Assembly (NCBI GenBank): GCA_951640165.1
Contig: OX621257.1
Span: forward strand, 8,815,201 to 8,879,200
Direction of reading: 5' to 3'
DNA length: 64,000 bases
Source of the DNA: Pseudoips prasinana
Taxonomy: Eukaryota > Arthropoda > Insecta > Lepidoptera > Nolidae
Shown: positions 52,381 through 61,682 of the stretch, one piece after another
How positions within the stretch are numbered: the stretch's first letter is position 1
Layout: each line of letters starts with the position of its first letter
Program-made: the position numbers and the translations under genes
Notes under the pieces: model-generated
What the model was told of the DNA's origin: nothing
Databases searched by the model: none
What the model saw: the letters and a program-made list of their open reading frames with translations, nothing else

Positions 52381-52628
52381 TCAGTTGAGCCCCACGGTTT
52401 TACCCGCGTTAAATTCTATAAATTATCTCAGCTCCTCCCCCGTAGGTGAAAGCGTGATAATATGAAGCCTTTATGTTGACCCGACCTCTTAGTAATATTC
52501 ATGCGATACTTTGAAGAAAAAACTATATTTAGGCTTCGATATCGATTGTAGATCACGACCCAAGTATCCTTTTAAAAAAATGTTCAATGTACAGTTTTAA
52601 CTTTCCTACGATTTTATTATATGTTTGG
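52381..52628 (-). mobile_element. Helitron-like element, family A, decayed
   Basis: CAGTTGAGCCCCACGGTTTT, ACCCGCGTT, CAGCTCCTCCCCCGTAGGTG, CCGACCTCTTAGTAATATTC, CTTTCCTACGATTTTATTAT. Flanking array sequence resumes on both sides (ATTTCTGTATC and ATTTATTTAACAGATTTATC). Confidence 0.85.
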
Positions 52629-52692
52629 ATTTATTTAACAGATTTATCTTATTATTATCTTGCTGCCATGCCTGTTAAAACTATTTGGTCTC

Positions 52693-53520
52693 TGACTGGT
52701 CTGTTGGTATAGTGGTTAGTGACTCTGACTGCCCAGAGGGTGTGGGTTTAATCCCACACATGACAAATCTTCGTGAAATGAACACGATGGTCTGTTCTGT
52801 GCCTGGGTGCAATTTATGTATATTATGCCTGTTAAAACTATTTGGACTCTGACTGGTCTGTTGGTATAGTGGTTAGTGACTCTGACTGCTAAGCCAGAGG
52901 GTGTGGGTTTAATCCCACACATGATAAATCTTGGTGAAATGAACACGATGTTCTGTTCTGTGCCTGGGTGCAATTTATGTATATTATGTATGAATTTAGA
53001 AATATACAACATGTAACTTAATTAACGCACACCCTGAAAATAGTTTGTTCAGTATCGATCACTGAATCGATTTATATCATTTTTAATATAGGTAATTTTT
53101 TATTCCAAAATAATTATAACTACGGAAATTATAGTCATATGAACCCTGTAGAGTCAAAACCAATTGAAATGGACCGTAAGTCAAAGTAATAAGACTTATA
53201 AATCGCAGTTTTATTTGTATTCATACAAATTCCATCATTCAATATAAAATAAAGAAAAATAAACTTTATTCCAAGAAACTAATTTAGTAAATAATAATGC
53301 ATATATACGTTACATAAAAAAATCAGTGTATGTATTATGATTACAACATACTATTCTAATTGGGGTGTTTGAGGGTGTACGTTTACGTTACATGTTGTAT
53401 AAGTGTGTTTAGCAATGCTCTGGTAACCATAATACAGGTTCTGCTTAGTTTAGGATCAGATGGCAGGGTGTTAGTTTTCCCAAGATGATTGTTAAGTAAT
53501 TGTTAGATATTATTGTATGA
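52693..53520 (+). mobile_element. SINE-2 with duplicated head and displaced tail
   Basis: Two head units, 52693-52828 and about 52846-52996, both with GACTGGTCTGTTGGTATAGT, GTGTGGGTTTAATCCCACAC (B-box region) and GCCTGGGTGCAATTTATGTA. The SINE-2 tail (GCTTAGTTTAGGATCAGATG, TTTTCCCAAGATGA) appears only at 53375-53520, so about 380 bp separates head and tail. Confidence 0.75.
53001..53374. other. unrecognised DNA between SINE-2 head and tail
   Basis: AT-rich. It contains TTTATTTGTATTCATACAAA and an AATAAACTTTATTCC stretch that may be a reversed LINE end. Confidence 0.4.
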
Positions 53521-53874
53521 AGGTTTGTGTAAATTAAGACTTAGATACGTTTGTCAAATAATGTCATCGATTTCGGTACACTCTGTACAACTCTATAAGA
53601 TTCCTAATCATTCTACAAAAATCTATGGAATGTATTTTAGAATAGGATAAAACTTTCTTTATAGAGTAACTAAGATTCAACAAGATTTTTAGTTAAACTT
53701 ACGACTATGTTAGTTAATCTATGTTAATTAATTAAAAGCACGGAACACGTAAATAAATAAATTAATGTTTGTCACTGTCGTGCCATCCCATGGGAGACTG
53801 CGCAACAGTGACCAACGTACACGTTTAAATTCGAAGAATTAAAATTTTAGACCACAGACAGATTTTTTTTTTTT
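53521..53874. other. AT-rich DNA, nothing recognised
   Basis: No motif was recognised except a T run at 53862-53878. Confidence 0.4.
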
Positions 53875-54118
53875 TTTTATCTAGGGACAATATCACACAG
53901 ATCATTCTAGCCCCAAACTAAGCAATGCTTGTACTATGGGTACCAGGCGACGATATACATACTTATATAGATAGATAAATACTTATATACATAGAAAACA
54001 TCCATGACTCAGAAACAAATATTCGTGCTCATAACACAAATATTTGCACTTACCGGGATTCGAAACCAGGACCACCAGCTTCGTAGGCAGGGGCACTACC
54101 AACTAGGCTACGGTGATC
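53875..54118 (-). mobile_element. SINE-2
   Basis: GGGACAATATCACACAGATC, TAGCCCCAAACTAAGCAATG, TATATAGATAGATAAATACT, ATCCATGACTCAGAAACAAA, GGGATTCGAAACCAGGACCA (B box), ACTACCAACTAGGCTACGGT (A box). Confidence 0.9.
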
Positions 54119-54715
54119 GTCCTTTTGAACCTACAAAAAGATTGCTTTTGCCAAAGAGTGGTAATAGCGGCGCCGAAATTCTTCGAAGATTATGTCAGGA
54201 TTTACCTTAGCTGAATTTGAAAAAGGATTGGCGGTTTTACCCAGATGAACAAGTTCTCGTCCGAGTCAATGGTAATTTTTTTACTACAGCATTTTTTATT
54301 TGAAGAACCTCATGAATTTTATATACTTGTAAGTAATGTACAAAGTGTTTTGTATGTCTTTTATACGCTTTCTCTGTTGTTGCTGATCCGATTTTGTTAA
54401 ATTAGTGTACCTTAATGTTGTTAAATTAGTTAAGTTGTTAAATTTTAAAAATAATATATTATTTCAAACAGTAATTATATCTTTCATGTGTTGTTCCTAT
54501 GCTCTTTTGCTCGCTAAAGTAATGCTAAACGCAGTTTACTTATTGTTTTGCAACTAGTGGAGTGCGTCATGCAAAGCTAAGATTTCGTTGGTCGAATGTG
54601 GCTGGTGTCACGTTCACTTTCCGATCAGTTGACGTACTTCACTCTTCATAAAAATAATGTTTTTCAATACGTTCAAGTACTCAACTACTATTTGAATTCG
54701 TAAGTATCACACTTT
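54119..54715. other. unrecognised; coding-like patch at 54125-54255
   Basis: One plus frame reads KSGNSGAEILRRLCQDLP, then after a stop LNLKKDWRFYPDEQVLVRVN and a GT dinucleotide. It may be an exon remnant upstream of the patch at 55445. No family recognised. Confidence 0.25.
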
Positions 54716-55418
54716 TTAGGGTTCCGTAGCCAAATGGCAAAAAACGGAACAATTATAGATTCGTCATGTCTGTCTGTCGGTCTGTCCGTCCGTATGTCAC
54801 AGCCACAAATAGAAAAAGAACAATAATTTTGGGGGCTGCCCATACATAGAACTGAAACTCAAAAAAAAAATATTTCTTCGTACCCATACACGTGAGGTAT
54901 CTATGGATAGGTCTTCAAAAATGATATTGAGGTTTCTTATATCATTTTTTTAAAACTGATTAGTTTGCGCGAGAGAGACTTTTAAATTTGTAAAATGAGT
55001 GTAACTTCTAAAATAAGATAATGATAGAACTAAAAAAAAAACTTGTGTGTACTTATGTACACGCGTTAGAAGTTATACTTCTTAATATACAACTTGAACA
55101 TAGTTATCAATTTTCATACCACCTAGAACTATCGAAAATATTCACTGTCATACCACCTAGAACTAAATTCACGCTGTTAAATTTTTTGGTGTCGGTGTGC
55201 GCGCGCATCGTAAAAATTCACTCTCATCATTTTTCTCCATCGCGCCAAAAGAAGTATAACTTCAATATATGATGTACATTACTTTGCAAACTAACAACGA
55301 AAATTGGTTTGAACGAGACGTAAACCGCAATTTACCTTTCATTTAATCAATCGAAATACTTGCTGCTACGGAACCCTTCATGGGCGAGTATGACTCGCTC
55401 TTGGCCGGTTTTTTGTTA
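54716..55418 (+). repeat. dispersed GGTTCCGTAGCCAAATGG repeat, split by RepA
   Basis: Starts AGGGTTCCGTAGCCAAATGG, contains GTCTGTCTGTCGGTCTGTCC, ATCTATGGATAGGTCTTCAA and GTTTGCGCGAGAGAGACTTT, and ends GGAACCCTTCATGGGCGAGT and CTTGGCCGGTTTTTTGTT. It is a very common lepidopteran repeat by memory. RepA copy 3 sits inside it. Confidence 0.8.
55041..55265 (+). repeat. RepA copy 3 (unclassified), boundaries best defined
   Basis: ACTTGTGTGTACTTATGTAC, AGAAGTTATACTTCT palindrome, TCATACCACCTAGAACTA twice, GCGCGCGCATCGTAAAAATT, CATCGCGCCAAAAGAAGTAT and AACTTCAA. It lies between CTAAAAAAAAA and TATATGATGTACATTAC of the host repeat. Confidence 0.85.
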
Positions 55419-55444
55419 TACGTTGTATAAATTCAGTTCAGTAG

Positions 55445-56137
55445 CTATTAAGAAACTTTCAAGAAAGTGAAATACATCCTGATGACCGAGATAACTCGCT
55501 GATACAAAAGGTAAAATTATTACTCATATTTTTTTTACAGTATCATTACGGTAAAGTGGTGCTTGTGATGAAGCTCGCAATGAGTATCTTTGAGGATCAT
55601 TCATTAGGAGTTAACTTACTTATAAAAGATATAAGGGAATCATATAATAAAGGAACAACTTCCGTGTGTTTAAGCGCTTTTGCCACACCTACTATTGGAA
55701 TCAAATATAACAGCTCACTTAGGACCCTTAAATTGATCCTCGGTGCTATTGCAGCTGGCTTCTCTAGTTGCAATTCTCTCGTTTTATGAGGCTATAGCCT
55801 CTTTACATCATTCTGTCTCCCGCTTTGCTCTGGAGGGAAGTGGAACAATTCATTTTCTAACTCCTCCTTTTATTTCTTTCCGATTAAATTCGTTGCGGGA
55901 TCCAAGACAGTTAAAGCGATTCCCCGGGACATGCCTGAGCCTCGCCGCTCAGTGTCATTTCTTTGTGTGCCACTGTTGATCCTGGCTTACAGGAGTTGCT
56001 GTGGTGGGTAAGAGGGAGGGACTAGTCCCGTCACTATAAAAAAAATCATATAATATTATCCAAATGTTTGAGGGTACAGGAAAAATACTAGCTATATTTT
56101 GGCCTAATATGAGAAGATTATTTAATGTTGTAATGTA
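55445..56137 (+). pseudogene. unidentified coding-like remnant split by an R1 tail
   Basis: A plus frame with no stop runs from 55445 (NFQESEIHPDDRDNSLIQK, then KVVLVMKLAMSIFEDHS and IKDIRESYN) to the R1-tail insertion. On the far side of the 12-bp target duplication the same phase continues (IIQMFEGTGKILAIFWPNM) to TAA at 56135-56137. The in-phase continuation across the insert argues that this was coding DNA. A possible 30-bp stretch ending TTTTTTTTACAG looks like a splice acceptor, but no matching intron of normal size is visible. No family was recognised; it could be a host exon or a transposon gene. Confidence 0.35.
55650..56043 (+). mobile_element. R1-clade LINE 3' UTR insertion
   Basis: AATCATATAATA flanks it at 55638-55649 and 56044-56055. 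The body matches 16260-16640 (TACTATTGGAATCAAATATA, CATTCTGTCTCCCGCTTTGC, GAGGGAGGGACTAGTCCCGT) and ends in an A run. Only the 3' UTR is present. Confidence 0.92.
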
Positions 56138-56827
56138 AGATTACAACATTAAATCCTCTTTACTATTTATATTGATCTTGAATGTTAAGCCGTGTGGTTT
56201 CCGGGCTAAAAATTATATCAGTATAGGCCACGCTATAGGAGGCCTATGTCCAGTAGTGGACAATATCAGGCTGATAACGATGATGATGTTTTTGACTTAC
56301 TAACCTAACCTACTTTTCTAGTAGCGAATTTTCCATTTATTAACCATCCGATAGTATGAACGTTCGAGTATTTACATATTCGATTACTTGTCGTTAGATT
56401 TACGAGGCGCATCCGCCCACCGCCCATATGAAAAAATAAATACTTAAAGTAGAAAGGAAAAGTGTTTGTGAGTTAAGTGTTGATGTTTTTGCTTCAATGA
56501 CGACTGTAATGATTTGCAAAATAAACCTGTTTCTTTGTAATACAAAAACTTCAATCACGTTTCTCACATTTCTAATGATAAGCTAAAATGAACAAGCATA
56601 TTAAATTGAACGTCTTTATTATTGTTCGCTTTCGTAAAATTTGCAAATTAAGCTTTATACTATTTTCTATTTTCATAACAAGAAACGAAAATAAAAGCAT
56701 TTTGAAGCGAAGCACTATATATATAATAGCACTATATAATACTTGCTATGGATTCTTGAATAATTAATAATAACAGTTTTAAAAAACATAGTACTGACTA
56801 CAACTTTTCGTTTCTACCTACGATTTA

Positions 56828-56869
<42 letters not shown>
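56138..56869. other. mostly unrecognised DNA
   Basis: A 15-bp-arm hairpin ATTTAATGTTGTAAT / ATTACAACATTAAAT lies at about 56111-56146. An RTE-like end (AGGAGGCCTATGTCCAGTAG, CAATATCAGGCTGATAACG) is at 56235-56288. A (TA)n run is at 56832-56862. Confidence 0.5.
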
Positions 56870-56870
<1 letters not shown>

Positions 56871-57010
56871 AAATAAATAAATAAAATAAAAAAAGGTTTT
56901 TATTCACGTAGGCTTTAAAAAAGCGCTTGTAAATAGTCAGAACATGTTTGTAGTAATATAGTTGTATACATTATTATTTCTAGTTACATAGATGTAACCA
57001 TTTCTTATGT
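56870..57010 (-). mobile_element. LINE 3' UTR fragment (AAGCGCTTGTAAATAGTC family)
   Basis: AATAAATAAAATAAAAAAAG tail on the left, ATTCACGTAGGCTTTAAAAA, AGCGCTTGTAAATAGTCAGA and AACATGTTTGTAGTAATATA. Same end as at 3195-3330. Confidence 0.75.
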
Positions 57011-57469
57011 CTTCCATATATAATAGACAGATAAATTGATTTGATGACGGATACATACAAAAAATTACATATACATTGTAAGAGTAGTATGACTTAATTT
57101 TAAGATTTATTTATTTAATATTATTTTTCTTTATTCCGTTTTTTATGTAATGTATCCAATATGTATATTTTTATACATGTAAATAGGATCGATAATGATC
57201 AGAAACCGGCATCATGCTCCAAGGCATGGCAGTAGCATGGGCTCCATGCCACTGGAGGTTACCGTTCTAGAGAAAGGAACCTTCTGCCAGGACAACCTGT
57301 GTCCAAAAGCACCAAATTTTTAATCTAGTTCTTGGCTAGCACTGCTTTTTGAACGGTAGCGATGGGGCTTACGTTAGTTGGCCCAACCACCTACGTACCT
57401 AAGCCCCATCGCTATAGTTATTAATATAACTATATTATTATTATTGTTATAACTATACATACAAGAAAG
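57011..57469. other. unrecognised; one hairpin
   Basis: GTAGCGATGGGGCTTA (57356-57371) pairs with TAAGCCCCATCGCTA (57400-57414), loop about 28 bases containing GTTGGCCCAAC. Nothing else identified. Confidence 0.5.
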
Positions 57470-57597
57470 GTCAGGTCAAAAGTACCCTTAAATGGCGAGC
57501 ATGTATGAAGAATATACTGTCAGTAAAAGAGGCGAAAGAGGTTTGCAAGGATCGTGAGAAATGGAAGTCCGTTGTCTCTGCCTACCCCTCTGGGAAA

Positions 57598-57944
57598 GCG
57601 TACTGAACTATGTGCAGACTTCATTCAGGGCTATAGGGATATAATAAAAACCAGTGGGGGGTAGTACAAAAGATCCTGAAGGGTGGAAGTGCTGTACGCA
57701 AGTACAGTCAACAGCATAAGTAGATGATCAAAATCGGACCTGAGTTTTGAGTTTATGATGCTATTGGGCGGCAGTTTTCACTAGTTAATATTTTTTACAC
57801 TTAACACTCACGCACACCTTCAACTAGATACTCTTCACCACCACACTATTTAGTCGCAATTTATGATAATTAGTATTGAATATCCGACTTTGATCATCTA
57901 CTTTTGCTGTTGACTGTACACCCCAATAAAGATAAGAAGAGAAA
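57598..57944 (+). mobile_element. LINE-A 3' fragment, split by a MITE
   Basis: GCGTACTGAACTATGTGCAG, ACTTCATTCAGGGCTATAGG, TAGTACAAAAGATCCTGAAG and CACCCCAATAAAGATAAGAA match 31227-31350. Flanked by CCTCTGGGAAA (57587-57597) and CCTCTGAGAAA (57945-57955). Confidence 0.88.
57705..57916. mobile_element. 212-bp TA-flanked MITE
   Basis: TA, CAGTCAACAGCATAAGTAGA, TGATCAAAATCGGA ... TCCGACTTTGATCATCTACT, TTTGCTGTTGACTG, TA. Terminal repeats are 34 bp. The interior contains GCACACCTTCAACTAGATAC and no gene. Tc1/mariner-type target. Confidence 0.92.
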
Positions 57945-57995
57945 CCTCTGAGAAACAGCCGTGAGTCTATGAATGTATGTATGTATTTTACAACT

Positions 57996-58374
57996 ATAGC
58001 GATAGTTATTTAACGCTGGTCCATTTAACGGTTGCCATGAAAAGATCGCACCTAGAGATAAGGCCGCCTTTTGAACAATCTTGCAGAACGGGTTACTATT
58101 TAATTAATGTTTTAATATTGTTGTACAATTAAGAGTTACTTAATAAAATAAAGGAGGGTTACATCACAACTATTTACGGAAGAATGGCTGAATGTAATCT
58201 ACTTACACTCCCACTCAACTTTTTCGTCGAATTGTCCTTCATTGTCAAACTTTTACTATTTACCATCCGCGTATTGAGATAAAATTATACTACGTCAAAT
58301 ATATTGCCATTATGCAAATATTTGGTGAACAAAGTAAAAATGAATAGCCATAATTGTCATTTATACTTCTTAAA
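57996..58374. other. mostly unrecognised; possible LINE end at 58050-58160
   Basis: CTAGAGATAAGGCCGCCTTT ... TTAATAAAATAAAGG resembles the LINE end at 6240-6370. Nothing else recognised. Confidence 0.4.
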
Positions 58375-58504
58375 TAATAATATCCTGATGCATTATTTAC
58401 ACACGGCCATCTGATCCCTAACTAGGCAGAGTTTGTACTATGGAAACCATATAACTGATATACTACAATACTACTTTTCTCGTAAATACATACTTATATA
58501 GATA
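58375..58504 (-). mobile_element. SINE-2 tail, interrupted by a Helitron
   Basis: ATATCCTGATGCATTATTTA, GGCCATCTGATCCCTAACTA, ACATACTTATATAGATA, cut at 58504. The expected next block (ATTACACCCAGACTCAGG) appears at 59066. Confidence 0.75.
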
Positions 58505-58815
58505 ACTAGCTGTGCCCCGCGGTTTTACCCGCGTAAAATTTTATAAATTATCACAGCTCTTCCCCCGTAGGTAATAGCGTGATAATATGTAGCCTATATG
58601 TTGACCCGACCTCTTAGTAGTGTACATGCAAAATTTGAAGTATGCAGTACTTTTTGAGTTTAGCCCAGACATACATAGAGACAAACAGACAAAAATTCTA
58701 AAAATTCTATTTTTGGCCTCGTATGGAGGGAAGATCACGCCCCAAGTATCCTTCTTAAAAATATTGAATGTACAGTTCTGACGTTCCTACGATTTTGTTA
58801 TATTTTGTTATACTA
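58505..58815 (-). mobile_element. Helitron-like element, family A
   Basis: ACTAGCTGTGCCCCGCGGTT, TACCCGCG, CTCTTCCCCCGTAGGTAATA, GACCCGACCTCTTAGTAGTG, GACAAACAGACAAAAATTC, GTTCCTACGATTTTGTTATA. The 5' end is slightly rearranged. Confidence 0.88.
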
Positions 58816-58917
58816 GACTTACACTAGATAATTTAACATAATCTCTTGACAATAACTTGATACGAGCTAGCTAAATATCAATGCTATAATAAAATAAATT
58901 TTATAAATGTTTTCATA

Positions 58918-59055
58918 CAATGTATACCTAAATATCTATGTTACTAGAAATAATAATGTATACAACTATATTACTACAAACTAATCTGACTATTTACAAG
59001 CGCTTTTTTAAAGTCTACGTGAATAAAAACCTTTTTTATTTTATTTATTTATTTA
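58918..59055 (+). mobile_element. LINE 3' UTR fragment (AAGCGCTTGTAAATAGTC family)
   Basis: CTAGAAATAATAATGTATAC, AACTATATTACTACAAAC, GACTATTTACAAGCGCTTTT, TTAAAGTCTACGTGAATAAA and a (TTTA)n tail. Opposite orientation to the copy at 56870. Confidence 0.75.
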
Positions 59056-59279
59056 TATCTATAGATTACACCCAGACTCAGGTTATTTGTCTTGTTTGAT
59101 CCAAGTCTATATTGCGAATTCGACTAATTTTCTAATTAACAACATCAACAAGCAATAGGTACATCCTTTGCGTAGAGGGTCCAGAAACACATGCTTCTTT
59201 ATTTGTATAATGAAATTGTGTGCAAGTACGGTATTAAAATAAGCAGTTCGAGTGAAGAGTCAGCAATATTTTTGTATAG

Positions 59280-59545
59280 TATAATAATAATAATAATATA
59301 ATATCTTGGGACAATGTCACACAGATCATCCTAGCCCCAAACTAAGCAAAGCTTGTACTATGGGTACCAGGCGACGATATGCATACTTATATAGATAGAT
59401 AAATACTTATATACATAGAAAACATCCATGACTCAGAAACAAATATTCGTGCTCATCACACAAATATTTGCATTTACCGGGATTCGAACCCAGGACCACC
59501 AGCTTCGTAGGCAGGAGCACTACCAACTAGGCTATGGTGACCTAT
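59280..59545 (-). mobile_element. SINE-2, well preserved
   Basis: GGGACAATGTCACACAGATC, GTACTATGGGTACCAGGCGA, ATCCATGACTCAGAAACAAA, GGGATTCGAACCCAGGACCA, ACTACCAACTAGGCTATGGT. An (ATA)n run precedes it. Confidence 0.92.
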
Positions 59546-59574
59546 GTATAGTATCTAATTTTCGTGGATTGTTA

Positions 59575-59720
59575 ATAATAATATCCTGGGATATTATACA
59601 CACATGGTCATCTGATTCCAAACTAAGCAGAGCTTTTGTAAATACATACTTACATAGATAATTACACCCAGAGTCAGGACTAACAGACATGTTAATGGAC
59701 TCAAATATCTGTCCTCCTGG
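59575..59720 (-). mobile_element. SINE-2 tail and body fragment
   Basis: ATCCTGGGATATTATACACA, GGTCATCTGATTCCAAACTA, CACCCAGAGTCAGGACTAAC. The central GTACTATGG block is deleted, and the head is lost. Confidence 0.75.
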
Positions 59721-60164
59721 GTGCCCTCAGGTATTAGTTGCTTAAATTAAACTACTGGATGTGAGCTTTTTGCGCTAGCCAACTGCTCGTTGTTTTCAAT
59801 TCTTTAATTTGATATAGGTACTGTTGCTGAATGTAACAATAATAGCTTAGTAACTTGCTATTTATTATTTATTTAAGGATATTAAAAATATATATGACGA
59901 AACTGACCGCCACGGACGGACTAATTCAAAAAAATTGTTGCTTTAATTACTGCTTTTAAACTGTGTTTTTGTAATACATTGTGAGCTTGACAACTACAAG
60001 TGTATGTAAATACCCAAGTGCTGAATAAATTTCATTATTTCATTTCATTATTTCCGCGGGAATCACACCCACGACCTGTAACGTGAAAGGTAAGTATCTA
60101 GCAACGCCACCGTAGTCTGCCTCATTTATCTGGCAATAGCATATTCAACTACAAATAACCTCAA
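59721..60164. other. unrecognised; short reversed tRNA-like piece
   Basis: Near 60050-60115 the minus strand has GGTCGTGGGTGTGATTCCC, a possible SINE B box. ATTTCATTATTTCATTTCAT just before is a simple A/T-rich tail. Confidence 0.4.
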
Positions 60165-60330
60165 TATTTGCGGTTGAACATGCTACCGTTCCCTGGTTTA
60201 AATTCCGGGAAAAGTGTTTTAGGGATTCTGTGTCTAGAAAAATTTGCAATAACAGCCCCGGGTCGGAACCCAGTAATGCTCTTGTGACCTCTCACTATTT
60301 GTGTCTGCTAGCCCGTCTCATCCAGTCCTG
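60165..60330 (+). mobile_element. SINE-1, degenerate
   Basis: TTGCGGTTGAACATGCTACC, CCTGGTTTAAATTCCGGG, CAGCCCCGGGTCGGAA, GACCTCTCACTATTTGTGTC, CCCGTCTCATCC. Recognisable but heavily decayed. Confidence 0.6.
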
Positions 60331-60857
60331 AGCATACAGAATATTTTCATTTTCATGCGCGGCGGCGGAAATTTAACTTCCATGACATTTGTCAGTTCAG
60401 AATATTTACGTCACTCAGATCTGGACACATTCCATACAAAATTTCCCTTTATGAAGAAAATCACTCTACTGAATTGTGAGGAATATAGATTTATCGGGAA
60501 CCACTTTATTGATGGAATGTGTTCAATATGAGTAGTAAAAATAATTTAATAATGTCCCTGAATTTGAACAGAAACGATGTGGGCAAGTTCCATAAAAATC
60601 TATCCCAACCAAATAGTGATAATACGATGGGTTTGTTCAAAATCATGGCCCATGATTTGTGAAAATTTAATTGATTAAGGTACGGTGGGACTGGCATACG
60701 CTATGCGATATAGTCCCTTTAAATATATAAAAAACAATATTTACTTGGTTATATGTCAATATGCAAATTAATCTCTTAATGTTTTTTTATAATTAAACCT
60801 CCTTTATTCAATAAAAAAAATATTTACGTCAAATTTGCTCAACAGTGGCCAGACGTA
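60331..60857. other. unrecognised; coding-like patch at 60360-60531
   Basis: A plus frame reads TSMTFVSSEYLRHSDLDTFH, FPFMKKITLLNCEEYRFIGN and ends at TGA 60529-60531. It has a loose leucine-rich look, but no family or splice signal is clear. Confidence 0.25.
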
Positions 60858-61017
60858 CAGTTCCACAAACTTATCTGACCCGCTGGCAGCGTCGCTGTTA
60901 TCGCATTTAGTGTTGCTAGTAACTATTTTTTGCAAGAAAGTGGGTAAAAATAATATTCACATTGTAACGTAAATGTTACTTCACTAAAAAGCAAACAAAT
61001 ACTGTCATTACAAATCT

Positions 61018-61675
61018 TTATATTTTTATACAATAATTATGATCATTTACATAAAATGTATGCTGAGTGTTCTCTAACGGAGATACTCCAGGTATTATTA
61101 TGTCACCGGAATGGTTTAATTCAGAAGTCATTTCATCATCATCATTATCGGAAACACTGCTTTCGCTTTCACTATCACTACCTAAATGAATTATGAAAAG
61201 CTCGTCTAAGTATCCATCCCTTTTTCGATACACATTTTTAATATTTTTTTACATGATTGCAATGCTTTTACCATTCATTGACTGTTATTTTATCAAAAGC
61301 TTCTGCAATCAATGATAGGATTTCAGAATTCGATCTACCGATATTCTGATCTGCTATAAATTTTTGCATCTGATTGGTCTTTTTCTTTCACAAGTTTTCT
61401 TACAAATCGCTCCCGGACACCTACAAAGGAAATAGCAAAAATTAAATAAATAATGAATATTTTAAAATATGTATTTAAATTTAAAGTGCGATGGGGAGTT
61501 TCGTATTTTTTCAGAAGCTGACAACACTAACCTGTAGCAGCAGCTACGCGTTCATACAACTTATTGAAGGGTATAATTGGTGCCTGGAGGTGTTTTTCTT
61601 TATTCATATAATTCAATACTTGTAATATAACGTTCCTCGCATCACTTTTTAAAGCTTTCTGCATTTTATACAATT
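61018..61675 (-). pseudogene. transposase remnant, left arm
   Basis: On minus: MQKALKSDARNVILQVLNYM, IIPFNKLYERVAAATG (a helix-turn-helix-like N-terminus), a GT...AG interval (61534 back to about 61420) that looks like an intron, then FVRKLVKEKD, a jump to LIAEAFDKITVNEW, and an acidic tail (HLGSDSESESSVSDNDDDEM) ending at 61018. The whole catalytic DDE core is missing between the two parts, and stops and frameshifts occur. Assignment to a Tc1/IS630-type transposase rests on the layout, acidic tail and TA ends. Confidence 0.6.
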
Positions 61676-61682
61676 AAAAACC

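Larger units (their letters stand above)
50730..52690 (+). repeat. tandem array, unit about 232-273 bp
   Basis: CACTTTA/CACTTTACTTAT recurs at 50895, 51129, 51361, 51614, 51861 and 52134, with another partial unit near 52330. Later units share TTTATCTTATTATTATCTTA, GCTGCTCTTCATTATTGAA, CCAAAATGTGCCCAGCATGC and CTACATAGTTGTGACCGTGG. The first two units differ and begin in the RTE remnant (CTGGCAACACACACTCGTAC at 50732 and 50972). The last complete unit contains two strong hairpins. A Helitron splits the final unit. Confidence 0.85.
57470..57995 (+). pseudogene. LINE C-terminal tail (SAYPSGK family), split
   Basis: Plus frame KKGQVKSTLKWRACMKN, LSVKEAKEVCKDREKWKS, VVSAYPSGK, the second copy of the 1495-1815 family. 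It is cut at GGGAAA by a LINE-A 3' fragment and resumes after 57945 (CCTCTGAGAAACAGCCGTGA, then GTATGTATGTATT) with the same downstream sequence as the first copy. Confidence 0.8.

Noticed and set aside
50730..52690. CRISPR-like array
   Set aside because: The repeat units are ~250 bp and diverged, without short spacers, and the genome is eukaryotic.
55511..55540. 30-bp intron with GT...TTTTACAG
   Set aside because: It is too short for an insect intron and the frame reads through it without a stop; kept only as a remark.
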